From positions 9,462,223-9,526,222 of the forward strand of contig OZ038388.1 in the NCBI GenBank assembly GCA_964036045.1: a DNA stretch of 64,000 nucleotides, written 5' to 3'. The notes beneath the pieces are model-generated. The model did not search any database. It had not been told where the DNA came from and saw only the letters and a list, made by a program, of their open reading frames with translations. Source of the stretch: Eutreptiella sp. 'Long Island Sound 2002' (Eukaryota; Euglenozoa; Euglenophyceae; Eutreptiales; Eutreptiaceae). The position numbers were made by a program, and so were the translations under genes. Of the stretch, positions 11,591-21,282 are shown one piece after another; position 1 is the stretch's first letter; the number at the start of each line of letters is the position of its first letter.

Positions 11591-13170
11591 AGGATGTCTT
11601 CCACATGTTTTTGGATACATGTCACGGTTATGATGCAGACTATGATGATGCGGACATGGAAGAAATCACGGCTTTACTTGAACTGTTTGATCACTATCAG
11701 GCATGTATGTGCACAAATTAGGTACCGCCCTGTGTGTGCAGATTCAGGTTGCTGACGCCGTCAGGATTAGGGTGGAGGAGCACCAACTGCATTTTGTGTG
11801 TTACTGCATTTGGCTCGCTGTACTTGACGCTTGACACACATTTTCATGCATCTCACAGGTAACATCTGGTGCTGTCGTTGATACAGTCGTCAAACGCATG
11901 GCGATGAGCAACTGTCTATTTCTCTATGGTCTTGGATGTCTGTACAATGAGCAGCTCCGGGAGAAGGCATTGACCTTTAACATCGAACACGCTATCGCTG
12001 TCCTTGATTCAGATTTCCCGTACCTGTCCCAGATAGTGCACTGTGTGACTGTGACGTCCATGACCTGTTGACATCAGAAATCATGGTACCAGACGAATAT
12101 TCCGTGTAAAAGTTCCTCAAATCTTGGAAGATTTACAGGGATAACCCACGCCCGTCTGATGAGACGCTGCAGAAACTTATGCAGTCATGTGTGCGCTGGG
12201 CTTGCATGTCTGATGCACAGATCCAAGAAATTGCAGGTGAGGGACTGGTAAACACTGGTGACTGGTTGTTGCCGTACTTGTTGACCCCACATACACAGCC
12301 ACCACGAAGTCAAACTTTCAATCCGCACTCAGTCAGTCTTCACGCTCAGTCAACACTCAGGCAACAGTCCACGTGTCATCAAGTCTACCATGTCAAAGTT
12401 CCTGTCACGGCGTTGGATCATCGTGCATGTATACTTATGTTCAAGCAATTTCGTATCCATTTTGTAAGCAGCGTTATTGGCGACCGGCTACACTTTGTAA
12501 CATCGTGGAAATTGTCTGGGAACATGGAACATGACCATGACACTGAACTAATATATATTGCCTCGGAAGTGTCCCTGTTCAGGACTGAAGCGGGAGAACT
12601 GGTGAATTGCCGCAGTGTGGTTCCAATTGACTGCAAAGAGTACAAAACGCTTGCGCTACCCATGTCTTTGCTGTCTGTCGATGCCTTGGTCGCAGATAGA
12701 AATTTTCTGCATGGCGACAATCTCAATTGCCTGATCTGTCGACTTGTAATCATTGTGAGGCCCTGCGACTTATCATTTTTAGATGTTGCAGGTAGCAGGT
12801 TGTTCATTACAGATTTGGGGTCGCCACCGCACTTCTTGGTTTCCGGTTACGATTTTTGCGTGCACGCAATGTCACGCGATTGGCGCGTGCAATACAACCC
12901 AGTTTCAGCAGAATTGAGTGTCAAAATTGTGCCAGATGAAACAGACAGACAGACAGACAGAGTGTACAGGGTACAGTTTGCATCAAGGGTAGCACATCAA
13001 TTGGTGCAATTGGTGATGCCATGACGCGAGGATATCGAGTAACGGATCACGTGTCTGGAATATGGTTTGTGTTCACACGACCAATCATCAATGGTACATC
13101 AATTGAATGGTTCAACAATCGTCCCTGGGGCATACTGTTGCGCCTGACCATCGCCCGTGAGTCATCATAA
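11591..13170 (+). pseudogene. BTB-BACK domain protein, spliced and decayed
   Basis: Exons in phase 0 fit 11591-11700, 11742-11795 and 11859 onward, with introns of 41 nt (GC-AG) and 63 nt (GT-AG). The first two exons give the C-terminal half of a BTB/POZ domain (EEITALLELFDHYQ joined to IQVADAVRIRVEEH). The third gives a BACK domain (MSNCLFLYGLGCLYNEQL, FPYLSQI, then DLLTSEIMVP). A beta-rich C-terminal region follows to TAA 13168. BTB-BACK proteins are usually adaptors for Cullin-3 ubiquitin ligases. Damage: the frame changes near 12035, TAA at 12107-12109, and another frame change at the CAGA tetranucleotide run (12942-12961). The BTB N-terminal half is not found upstream, where the T-poor insert lies. 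Confidence 0.65.
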
Positions 13171-13473
13171 TCCGGCAACACTGATCCTGACCCAACCTAA
13201 CCGTGTTTGACAAACGGCTGCAAGTGTACCCACATCCACTTCCGTGCGTTGTTTCCCTTCTCACACATATACATGAGCATGCTTGGTGCAGGGGGTCAGC
13301 TTGGTGCGAGGGGTACAACGACTTGGTGAGAAGGGAGGGATTCACCAGGCCCACTTTTTAGGGCCCTTTGGAGATACCCCGGAATTGGCTCAAAATGGGC
13401 ATATTTCATGCGTTTGATCTGGGATTGTTCAATCTGGGAAGCTTAACACCATACATTAAACCATACACATACA
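13171..13473. other. Intergenic region
   Basis: No gene seen. It contains a copy of the TTCAATCTGGGAA motif (about 13427-13440) that recurs, inverted, in the 53-bp arrays at 27.5 and 28.4 kb, and several ACATACATTAAA-like segments just before the next gene's stop. Confidence 0.4.
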
Positions 13474-14193
13474 TTAAAGTGCATTAAATTTCCCAATCCT
13501 ATATTTGTCCCGTATACTTGGGGGAACATGAGATAAGTCGTAGATACCCTTTTGGGAACGTATGAACAGTGCAATGTCCTGTGCCATAGTGCCACCCCTC
13601 CGTACCACATCCACACGCGTGTCATCGTGATCATATCCCGCGACAAATTGATGCCTTGGTAGCAACAACACTTTCAGACCCGGCAGATGAGACATCATGT
13701 ATTTTGGCTCAAACTTTTCAAACATACGCGATTGGTATTCTGCAATGCCATCCACATCATCATCATCCCAAGTGTCAACGAAGTCAACATCCCATCCAAA
13801 CATTTCTGCTGTCAGTCTGGCAAGGATTGTTCTCGTCAACTCGAGTATGTGTGTATTATGCAGTCCCCCATCACTAACCGCCGTGACGTGTAGTGTGGCA
13901 GATGGTATTTTTGGGTGTGGACCATGGTTTTCCACAAAAGCTGATAGTTCCCCAATATCCATTGTGTTGATTTCGGCAATTGGGGAAGCCCACTTCTTTG
14001 GTCTGCCGCGTATTGGTACCGCAGCGCCTGGTACAGCGGGTACGTAGTCGTAGTCGGGATGTGCCGATAGATGCCTGATAGCTGACAGTAGTACCCCTGA
14101 TGTTGATGTTCTGAATTTCACGGTTAAATACATTGAACTCAAGTCTAGCCCCTTACTACTACTCCAGAAATCAATTCTTACAATGGCGCCCAT
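13474..14193 (-). CDS. Hypothetical protein, 239 residues, intact
   Basis: An undamaged ATG-to-stop frame, notable in a neighbourhood of broken genes. The N-terminal 35 residues are beta-like (IVRIDFWSSSKGLDLSSMYL). A Pro/Gly linker follows with PIRGRPKKWASP, an AT-hook-like basic patch. The middle has a predicted helix (HILELTRTILARLTAEMFGW) and an acidic stretch (DTWDDDDVDG). No signal peptide or membrane segment is visible. I do not recognise the family. It is convergent with the BTB-BACK gene. Confidence 0.6.
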   Translation of the reverse strand: MGAIVRIDFWSSSKGLDLSSMYLTVKFRTSTSGVLLSAIRHLSAHPDYDYVPAVPGAAVPIRGRPKKWASPIAEINTMDIGELSAFVENHGPHPKIPSATLHVTAVSDGGLHNTHILELTRTILARLTAEMFGWDVDFVDTWDDDDVDGIAEYQSRMFEKFEPKYMMSHLPGLKVLLLPRHQFVAGYDHDDTRVDVVRRGGTMAQDIALFIRSQKGIYDLSHVPPSIRDKYRIGKFNAL

Positions 14194-14245
14194 GTTGTGT
14201 GCTCTGCTGTCCTGCTGTTGCTAAATCATTACATTATAGACAATT

Positions 14246-14950
14246 ATGACCCATGTGTGCAGCACAATTGCAGTCATTTTATTTGCTTTGTTTGCTTATT
14301 TGGGCTTTTACTTTGTATTTGTATTTGTATTTGTATTTCATTTATTGGACGTATGGATTGTACTAGTTTCATCCACCCAAGCCTCAAGCCTCTCTTGTTC
14401 TCTCTTTACAGCTCAATCAAAAATGCAATTCTCTGAATACCAAGCGGAGCTGCTTGCGTGGACGAAACGAATGCGGATGGGGAACCAAGAGGAGGCGGAA
14501 TTCCGCAAAGAGTTGCTTTGTGCGGCATCAAAGCGGAACGAAGTTGAGCTGCTTGCGTGGGCAAAACGGATGAGGATGAGGAACCAAGAGGGGGCGCAAT
14601 TCCCTGAAGAGTTGCTTCGTGCGGCAGAGGCGCAATTCCCCGAAAAATTGCTTCGTGCGGCAGAGGCGCAATTCCCCGAAGAGTTGCTGCGTGCGGCATC
14701 AAAGCCGAACAAAGTCGAGCTGCCTGCGTGGGCAAAACAAATGCGGATGAGGAACCAAGAGGAGGCGCAATTCCCTGAAGAGTTGCTTCGTGCGGCAGAG
14801 GCGCAATTCCCCGAAGAGTTGCTTCGTGCGGCATCAAAGCGGAACAAAGTCGAGCTGCTTGCGTGGGCAAAACGAATGCGGATGAGGAACCAAGAGGAGG
14901 CGCAATTTGCGGAAGACCTGCTTCGTGTGGCACCAAAGCCATCGACCTGA
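14246..14950 (+). CDS. Membrane-anchored (?) charged repeat protein
   Basis: If translated from the ATG at 14246, residues 5-40 form a very hydrophobic segment, partly encoded by a TTTGTA microsatellite (FVFVFVF). The remaining 170 residues are repeats: a long unit with ELLAWAKRMRMRNQEEAQFP and EELLRAA, and a 13-residue short unit EAQFPEELLRAA repeated one to three times between long units. The helices are strongly charged. An alternative start is the ATG at 14423, right after a polypyrimidine stretch ending TTTACAG. In that case the hydrophobic part is intronic and the protein is soluble. Function unknown. Confidence 0.5.
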   Translation: MTHVCSTIAVILFALFAYLGFYFVFVFVFVFHLLDVWIVLVSSTQASSLSCSLFTAQSKMQFSEYQAELLAWTKRMRMGNQEEAEFRKELLCAASKRNEVELLAWAKRMRMRNQEGAQFPEELLRAAEAQFPEKLLRAAEAQFPEELLRAASKPNKVELPAWAKQMRMRNQEEAQFPEELLRAAEAQFPEELLRAASKRNKVELLAWAKRMRMRNQEEAQFAEDLLRVAPKPST

Positions 14951-15323
14951 AGTCTGCTTGAAGAAAACCGGTGATTTTCAACACCACTTCAACACCACAC
15001 ACCGTTGCATTGTGTTCATTTCAGCGCCCTCAGCAACCCCAACACTTGTGGCCAGCATGCGCCTACCCTGGTCGTAGGAAGACGGACACGCATTTGTTCT
15101 GCATGAATGGGTTGTGTCGTTAAAGATGAGGAAATTCAATTGGGGTATAGGGGGAAAGGTTGCGGTGGGGGTTGTTTTTTTGGTGTTGTGTTGAAAACGA
15201 GGCGGTTTTGTCTGTTGGAATGGCATGACGCAGATGGTTAGACGGGGGGGGGGTGGAGGATGACAAATCCGTTCTGCGTAACGCAGCCAAGAAAAGCATA
15301 CTACACCTATATACCATAGGAAA
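14951..15323. other. Intergenic region
   Basis: No gene supported. It holds T-rich and G-rich runs (for example ten G near 15243) and a TATA-like CCTATATACC at 15307-15316, immediately upstream of the next predicted start. Confidence 0.4.
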
Positions 15324-15849
15324 ATGTGGACATGCAAAGCCTGCGGCCTGCGGATATCGTTGACCGAGGTGTCGCAGCAGCAGCAGCATACAAGAATACA
15401 TGGTATGTCTTGTCAATGTGACCTCTCGTTTGGTATAGTATACGGGTAGGGCCAATATTGTCCGTATGTTGTCCGTATGTTTGTGTGTGAGATGTGTGTC
15501 ACTGTCCCTTGTACAGAGCCTGGCAGAGAACGCAGCAAGTCCGCCAGACATCGATCAAGATCGCAGCTTAGGAGGCAGAATGCAGCACTTGCACCGTATA
15601 CAGATCAGCAGAAAATGCAAGAGCAACAACCGTACAGTGACCGTGTTGTGGTCCTGGCAGGTGATGGGGTGGCTGCAGTAGCAGGGTCAGTGAGGGGATG
15701 GATGGGATGGCGGGTCACTAAGTTCGTATCATCTCGCTTTCTCTCTGTTGCACTCTGAGGGTCCCTTTTCGCGAATATATACAGATACAAGTGTAGTGCA
15801 ACAACCAGGTACCGTGGTCGTGCCTTTCCAGGAGCAGCAGCAGCAGTAG
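15324..15849 (+). CDS. C2H2 zinc-finger protein, three predicted exons
   Basis: Predicted exons are 15324-15402, 15517-15660 and 15809-15849, with GT-AG introns (GTATGT..TACAG and GTGATG..CCAG). Splice phases agree (1, then 1) and the joined frame is open to TAG at 15847. Exon 1 encodes a finger C-x2-C-x14-H-x3-H (MWTCKACGLR, then QQHTRIH). Exon 2 adds a basic Arg/Ser segment and a Gln-rich tail. A nucleic-acid-binding role is likely. Unspliced, every frame is broken, so this gene is easy to miss. The third exon is the weakest part. A second, similar GTGGTTGTGCCTTTCC segment directly follows it. Confidence 0.5.
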
Positions 15850-16107
15850 CCAGTTACTGTGGTTGTGCCTTTCCCTCCATACATACCACTGCTGAGTGTA
15901 ATAAGGCCGTTGCCAATTTGCGGTCACACACGTATGCAGGTGATTGGCGAAGCAATTTGTGGTTGCTGGCGTGCGAGCAGCAGGAGAAGGCAGGTACGTG
16001 ACCATGTGGCATGTACCACGGCGAGGCACTGTGTGATGATGTGAGTGAACGCTGTGGGCTTTATAATTTCTCGCTACTCGCCGTATCGTATGTATAGAAC
16101 TGTGGTG

Positions 16108-16213
16108 AGAGGTGAGCGAGCTGCGCAAGCGGAAGGAGGAGCTGCAGAAGGAGCAGATGGGGCAGAAGGAGACATTCAAGTAGCTGAAGGAGACGATCAA
16201 GGAGATGCGGTAG
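16108..16213 (+). pseudogene. Coiled-coil fragment
   Basis: The frame GTG AGC GAG CTG starting just after a GTGAGAG segment encodes a Lys/Glu-rich coil (ELRKRKEELQKEQMGQKE). TAG interrupts it at 16174-16179, and the coil pattern then resumes (LKETIKEMR) to a second TAG. It may be an exon of a decayed gene related in style to the coiled-coil genes at 19.7 and 25 kb. Confidence 0.35.
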
Positions 16214-16857
16214 TGGTGGTGGTGGTGATAACCTCCTGTACTCATGACCCCTTGAACCATGACCCCTTCACCCATGCACCTTTTTGCACTGTGCATCGCG
16301 TGCAACTGTGCTTTGCAGTTTCAGCTACTTCTGACTTTGTCTGCCTGTTTTGCCTACTCCTGATGCAATGATTGCTTCTTGAGTTTTTCTCACCCCCTCC
16401 CCGCGGTTTTCCGCGCATAAACGGAAATTACCTGGCTAAAGAACACTGCAAAACTCATTGAAGGAGACAGTTTGGTGTTTGTTCAGGCTCAGGTGCATTC
16501 ATCTTTGACAGGTCTGTGCGTCACTCAGACACTCAGAAGACGCAGGAAGAATGAATGTGTCATCACTGGGTGAACTGTCAAGTTCTGGCAGGAAACTCCA
16601 GGACCAAGTGCTCAGGGAGTTCACCATGGTTTCTTAAATAATGTAGCAAAAAGCTGGCAGGATACCTTTTCGGGTCTTTTGACAGATTTGAAAGTTCTCT
16701 GGTTTGGCACCACGGATGTTGAAACAAGGGCTCTTGGTTGGGTCAAGGATATAAGGGCCTAAGGTGATAGGCATCACCCCATTCGTTTCCAGTGCCGCAT
16801 ATACAACTTGGTGGCGGTTCATTGGGTAGCATTTGTTGTAGGTTACCCATTGCAGTG
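16214..16857. other. Intergenic region
   Basis: Begins with a GGTGGT run and has two ATGACCCCTT segments at 16244-16265. No supported coding exon was found on either strand. The minus-strand frame directly after the DUF3592-like gene may be a fossil of its 3' region. Confidence 0.35.
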
Positions 16858-17229
16858 TCAGCATAACGAGGTGATAGACCACCATTCTGGTAGCGCAGCG
16901 GAGGCATCCTTGGGGTTAAAGTACATTACAACGGCCGACCCCCGTGAAACCACGTTGTGCATAATCTCGACACCGGAGTATTTAATTTCTCTGCCGTCCA
17001 CAGTATAGGTGATTTCCATGGGGTATACCTGCTTTGTGCCCTGTCTACGAAATGTGCGATACGTACAACCTGTTTCATCCAATTTGCTCACCGTGCCCGT
17101 GATCCTGCGTAGTGAGTTCTTACACCGTTTATTTTTTCTGGTCCTCGTCACGATGGAACCGATCCAGACAACAACCACAAGAGTAGTCATCAGCATCATC
17201 GCAAACAGTGTGCCTGTATTGGGGGGCAT
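16858..17229 (-). CDS. DUF3592-like single-pass membrane protein
   Basis: An intact ATG frame of 123 codons. Residues 8-28 form one membrane helix (LFAMMLMTTLVVVVWIGSIV), followed by a basic stop-transfer RTRKNKRCK. The exposed part contains YPMEITYTVDG and later GSAVVMYFNPKDASAALPEW. The pattern of a membrane anchor, a YxVdG strand and a v-x-v-Y-x-P-x-D strand matches the small DUF3592 domain found in bacteria, eukaryotes and large DNA viruses, function unknown. A possible promoter motif lies about 215 bp upstream. Confidence 0.6.
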   Translation of the reverse strand: MPPNTGTLFAMMLMTTLVVVVWIGSIVTRTRKNKRCKNSLRRITGTVSKLDETGCTYRTFRRQGTKQVYPMEITYTVDGREIKYSGVEIMHNVVSRGSAVVMYFNPKDASAALPEWWSITSLC

Positions 17230-17444
17230 GTTGCTGGACTTGACCTGTTTTGGTATTCTATTCTGTATACTCGTTCAAAAAGAACGGGTCAGCAATGTAC
17301 TGGCAATCGCCGGTCGGGTGTTTGGTTCACGGCTCTTTGTGTGTGTGTCCCCGCAGGGTATGCACAGCCGGGAAGGCCTAAGAAAGCGCAACGAGCCATT
17401 TCTTTCCTTGTTTATGGTATCGACGTGTGCAGATGTCAATTCCT

Positions 17445-17500
17445 TTAGTTACCTTTTTGGATTTTTTCCAATGTGTGGTCGCGCTTAATTTTTTGGGAAC
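17445..17500 (-). promoter_or_regulatory. Candidate promoter motif, copy 1
   Basis: Read on the minus strand: a G-run, then GCGACCACACATTGG followed by an A-rich stretch and AAAAAGGTAA. The same arrangement recurs at 18211-18290. Both copies lie 100-220 bp upstream of a minus-strand start codon (17229 and 18091). Confidence 0.3.
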
Positions 17501-17509
17501 CCCCCCCCT

Positions 17510-18091
17510 TTACATCCTGACGGTCCCACCGAACACGGATACCAGAAAGCGGAGGTGGCAAAGAATGTATCGCCGGTAGCCTTGCACATCATTAACCAGT
17601 GTGGCCATTTTCCAATGTGCGGTCCCGCTGTATTTTTTATGAATTAGGAACGAGCTGCTCACACCGCCCTTTAAAGCGCAGTCGCCCGTCCCACACACCC
17701 TAGTGGTTCCATGGGTGTTGCATGACATACGTGGCATCGAGAACTGGGAGTATGCTATGCTCGCTTACCTCGGGTTGTCATTCCCACCACCAGAACTCAG
17801 CACCCACGGATGATCTGCAGTTCCATGCACCGGTGTGAATTTGGGATTCAGATCTGAGTGACTGTCCTGGGTATTGTGTAGTCTAATTACCCCGCTCATC
17901 GAACGACCAAAAAAATACCAAGCCTTAGGGTCGCGGCGTCGCAATAGTTTTTTCACTATGGGCCTAACTGGATGTTGTAGGACGTGGTATCTGCGGGATT
18001 CGATGGGGGCATATTCCACCGGAGAAGATAGCCGTGGTTGCTGCAGTTGATTCCAATTTTCCGCCAGGTAGTTCTGCTGGGGTGCGTCCAT
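17510..18091 (-). CDS. Hypothetical spliced protein, 146 residues
   Basis: Exon 1 runs from 18091 down to 17769 (ATG; 323 nt). It ends in a textbook donor GAG|GTAAGC. The intron is 141 nt with acceptor AATACAG. Exon 2 runs from 17627 to 17510, ending TAA. The lengths sum to 147 codons with the frame preserved. The protein starts MDAPQQNYLAENWNQLQQ, has a basic stretch VKKLLRRRDPKAWYFF, and ends in a hydrophobic helix (CHLRFLVSVFGG). No family recognised. The reading frame is undamaged across both exons, which argues for a functional or recently functional gene. Confidence 0.5.
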
Positions 18092-18210
18092 GTCATTTAC
18101 CCAGGCTTTGTAATCTGCTGGCGTCCATGTCCATGTCCTCTAATGTTCCTGATTGGATCGATTATTGGCCTGATGACTCTGATCCATCAATTGAATCGAA
18201 ATGTGTTTGT

Positions 18211-18290
18211 AATTTATACCTTTTTCGATTTTTTTACAATGTGCGGTCGCACAACCCCCCCCCTTTCGGAACCCCTCCCAACCGGATTGT
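18211..18290 (-). promoter_or_regulatory. Candidate promoter motif, copy 2, with TATA-like element
   Basis: On the minus strand: a G-run, TGCGACCGCACATTG, an A-rich stretch, then AAAAAGGTATAAATTA, which contains a TATA-box-like GGTATAAA. The predicted start of the spliced minus-strand gene (18091) is about 120 bp downstream. TGCGACCGCA is nearly self-complementary, as expected for a dimer-bound site. Confidence 0.35.
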
Positions 18291-18342
18291 GCAGTTTGGT
18301 CCATCTACTCTGAAGGGAGCTTGGCTTGGGATATGAGGGCTC

Positions 18343-18588
18343 ATGGGGTTCTCCAGAGATACCACAGCGTTTCCCATGCATAACGTTTCCCACGTTGTCC
18401 TCTCAGATTTATTGGGTACTATGCCACCGAAATTCCTGCATCCCAGACTGTCAGAGTTCCTGAGGGCTGAGGAACATCTCTCTACTGATCAAACTGCACG
18501 TGAGACATTTTACGATTCTTGGGCAGATATTTTTTGTAAGACGACCAATGATGTGACGAATCTTGTCAAAAAACATAAGTACAGATGA
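18343..18588 (+). CDS. Small hypothetical protein, 81 residues
   Basis: An intact ATG frame. The C-terminal 50 residues look like a compact helical domain (FLHPRLSEFLRAEEHL, then TFYDSWADIFCKTT) ending in a basic tail VKKHKYR. It could instead be the last exon of a longer gene: a good AG acceptor lies near 18405 (CTCTCAG). No family recognised. Confidence 0.4.
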   Translation: MGFSRDTTAFPMHNVSHVVLSDLLGTMPPKFLHPRLSEFLRAEEHLSTDQTARETFYDSWADIFCKTTNDVTNLVKKHKYR

Positions 18589-18619
18589 GAAATAAAATGT
18601 TGTGATGTGGTGATGTTGT

Positions 18620-19005
18620 GATGCTCCACCTGTTCGACAGTGGTTCCATGGTGGTTCCAAGGTGGTTCCTAGGTTCCCCCGTGGCTCCATGGTGCTGGTT
18701 CCCTCGTGGTTCGGTGGTTCCATGGTGGTTCCATGGTGGTTCCATGGTGGTTCCCTGGTTCCCTGGTGGTTCCTTGGTGAAACGTGGTGGTTCCATGGTG
18801 TTTCCATGGTGGTTCTTTGGTTCCCTGGTGGTTCCTTGGTGTAACCTGGTGGTTCCATGCTGGTTCCCTGGTTCCCTGGTGGTTCGGTGGTTCCATGGTA
18901 GTTCCATGGTGGTTCCCTGGTTCCCTGGTGGTTCCTTGGTGAAACTTGGTGGTTTTATGGTAATTCCCTGGTTCCCTGGTGGCTCCATGGTGGTACACTG
19001 ACTGG
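18620..19005. repeat. GGTTCC-type minisatellite
   Basis: Almost continuous variants of GGTTCCATGGTG, GGTTCCCTGGTG and GGTTCCTTGGTG in units of about 12 bp. The long frames through this array on both strands (for example repeated Gly-Thr-Thr-Met-Glu-Pro) are artefacts of the repeat. Confidence 0.9.
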
Positions 19006-19037
19006 GCGCCTGGGTGCTCCGGCGGAACCTTGGGAGT

Positions 19038-19590
19038 ATGCGATTCTGCTTTGCAGACAAGAGAAGGTACGAGAAAAAGGAAGTGGAGCAGTTTGTTGAA
19101 GGTCAGATCAAAAACTACCCTTTGGACTATAGCAACCCCAAAGCAAAGACCATTGCCACGAATGGCATTCTTGCAGCTGTCACAGACCTCTACGACATAC
19201 CTGACGGGGGTGAGGAGCACGAGTTTGTGGCCACCACCACGCGGTGCGTCGTTGAGCAGTTCTTCTACATCGCTGAGAAACCGACTTTCGACGTGACGAG
19301 GACCATGTTGGCAACAACAACCATGCCTGCGGCTGCGGCAGGCATCCGGGCTCGAGCTCCCTCATTCAGAGCCTCACGAGAGGCCAAGCACACAGAGCAG
19401 CAAACCGCCCAAGGAACCTTGGTGAATGAGACATTAGCAGCCAGTGACGTATCTTTGGTGCTCATCTACAACCCTACCATGTCATTTCCAAGGACCACAC
19501 CCTCCCCGCCAAGGGTACTGATAGAAAGGACGTCGTTTCCCAGACCCAGATTAAATGTTTATTTAGTGCAGAACAACTAGCAGCAGGGTT
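19038..19590 (+). pseudogene. Hypothetical exon upstream of the coiled-coil gene
   Basis: From the ATG at 19038 a clean frame reads RRYEKKEVEQFVEGQIKN and TIATNGILAAVTDLYDIP, then an Ala-rich linker. Near 19450-19470 coding appears to pass into another frame (CLFSAEQLAAGLL), which ends at a good donor CTAAG|GTAAGC at 19590. I infer a one-base frame change in this exon. The following coiled-coil exon starts after TCCGTACAG at 19657, but the phases do not match perfectly. The link is therefore likely rather than proven. No family recognised. Confidence 0.4.
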
Positions 19591-19657
19591 ACTAAGGTAA
19601 GCCAGGTATGAAGACATCCATGCATGTATGTATATATGGCTCCTGTTCTCCGTACAG

Positions 19658-21282
19658 GTAATGGTGGACTGGGATGGGCAGGTTGTTGCCCTGAAAGAGC
19701 TGAGGATGCAGCAAAGAGGCTACCTGCAGAGTCTACAGCAGCAGCAGCAGGTGAGGCCGGAAATTTGGAATCAAGAAAAGGATCGGCAAGAGGAACAAGA
19801 AGCGCTGCGGATCGAGAAACGACGAAAGAGGCAAAAGGAGGATGAAGAGGATCGGCAACACAAGCTGCAGATTGAGGAGGAAGATTGGCAACGCAAGCTG
19901 CACATTGAGCAAGAAGAAGAGGCGCTGCAGCTTGAAAGACGACGAAAGAGGCAAGAGGATCTACAGGCGAAGCTAGCCAAATTGGAGGAGGAACAGGAAG
20001 ATGACCGACGCAAGCTGCAGATCGAGGAGGAGAATCGCCAGAGCAGGGATCGATCTAAGAATCTAGGAAATTGTGGACACGGTTTGCAAGCAGTCATTGT
20101 CAAAGGAGAATGCGATTAGGGCTGCTATGCAAATGTTGGTTGACCGTAATGACATCCAGCGCATGCAGACTGCGACGACCATGAACAGCGGCGACCGCCG
20201 AATGATCAAACAATTCCGGATGGTCATGGAAAGGTTGATGATCAAGGGCCAAATTACACGTGCACTTGCCCAAATGGCGAACGGCGAGCTGAGAACAGAA
20301 CACAAAACTTGGTGCAGTGTGAAAGAAATATTGTTTAGTGGGCCAGGTTTGAAAAGGGCTGAGGCTGACAACACCTTCGCTGACGCCGCCAGCGTCGTTG
20401 AGCAAGCAGCGGCGGCGCCCGCCTTTGCTGACTGTCTGGATGAATTCAGGTGCGTGCTGGTAGTGCCGAGGGGGAGGGGCGGTGGTTGTGTCGCGGCAAT
20501 GAGCATCTTTCTGTCACGGCTATTAGAGCTGAACCCCGGAACAGCGGAGGACTACATCCATTCTCTCTTCCGGCAGCGATGCTTTCAAGTGGAAGATTTG
20601 CAGCTCTCCGGACGTGGGCGTGCGGTGCGATGGTACAACAGCCATCCAACTTTGGAGAAGGTTGCTGCTATTGCCAAGCAGCTGAAGCAAGACGCGGTGA
20701 CAACCACCAGGACATTCTCATTAGCTGGGCTGCAAGAGGCGTTTGTGAAGGCACGATTTCTTGTGTCGGCAGCCGGTGAAGAGGGCGCACTTCGGGTTGA
20801 GGAGTGGTGCTGGCCAGGGTCGGAGCCGCCCCCGGATATGGAATCTCTTCGGACGGCTGTGTGTCATATGCTCCGTAACCTCACTGTGGTGTACGCTGAC
20901 AAATCAGGCAACACAGCGGTGGACTTCGTGCCCGCGCTACAACACGCACCAGCAAAGCTGTGGACTGACGTGCTGTCGTCCTTGCGCTTTCAGCAACTTG
21001 AAAACCTAGGGAACAAAACTCGTTTGGGTTGCGGTCGGCTGCAGGTTGCAAGGAATGGTTGGTCTGTAGTCAACTGCAGTCCCGTGAAGAAGTTGTGCTT
21101 TCCGGCGCTTGAGAGACACTATGGATATGTATCTGGTTCCGGCGCGCTGGTACATCCCCAAAGTGGACGACTACGAGCACATGGTCCAGATTGTGTACAA
21201 CAGAGGGGTTTTACCAACGATGGGTATTGGGTTACTATCGTTATTATCCGATGATGAGGGGATTTACGATGTTTTGGAGTGA
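19658..21282 (+). pseudogene. Coiled-coil protein with unknown C-terminal domain, frameshifted
   Basis: The first 140 codons are a long Glu/Lys/Gln coiled coil with internal repeats (EALRIEKRRKRQKEDEEDRQ, KLQIEEEDWQRKL, EALQLERRRKRQEDLQ). Near 20060 the frame changes and continues with IVDTVCKQSLSKENAIRAAM, then about 330 residues of a mixed alpha/beta region, including SIFLSRLLELNPGTAEDYIH and VRWYNSHPTLEKVAAIAKQL. Another change near 21110 leads to MDMYLVPARWYIPKVDDYEH and a stop at 21280-21282. The C-terminal domain is unknown to me. The two single-base changes suggest recent decay, or sequence errors. Confidence 0.5.

Noticed and set aside
18566-19220. Gly-Thr-Thr-Met-Glu-Pro repeat proteins on the minus strand
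   Set aside because: GGTTCC minisatellite artefact, open in several registers.
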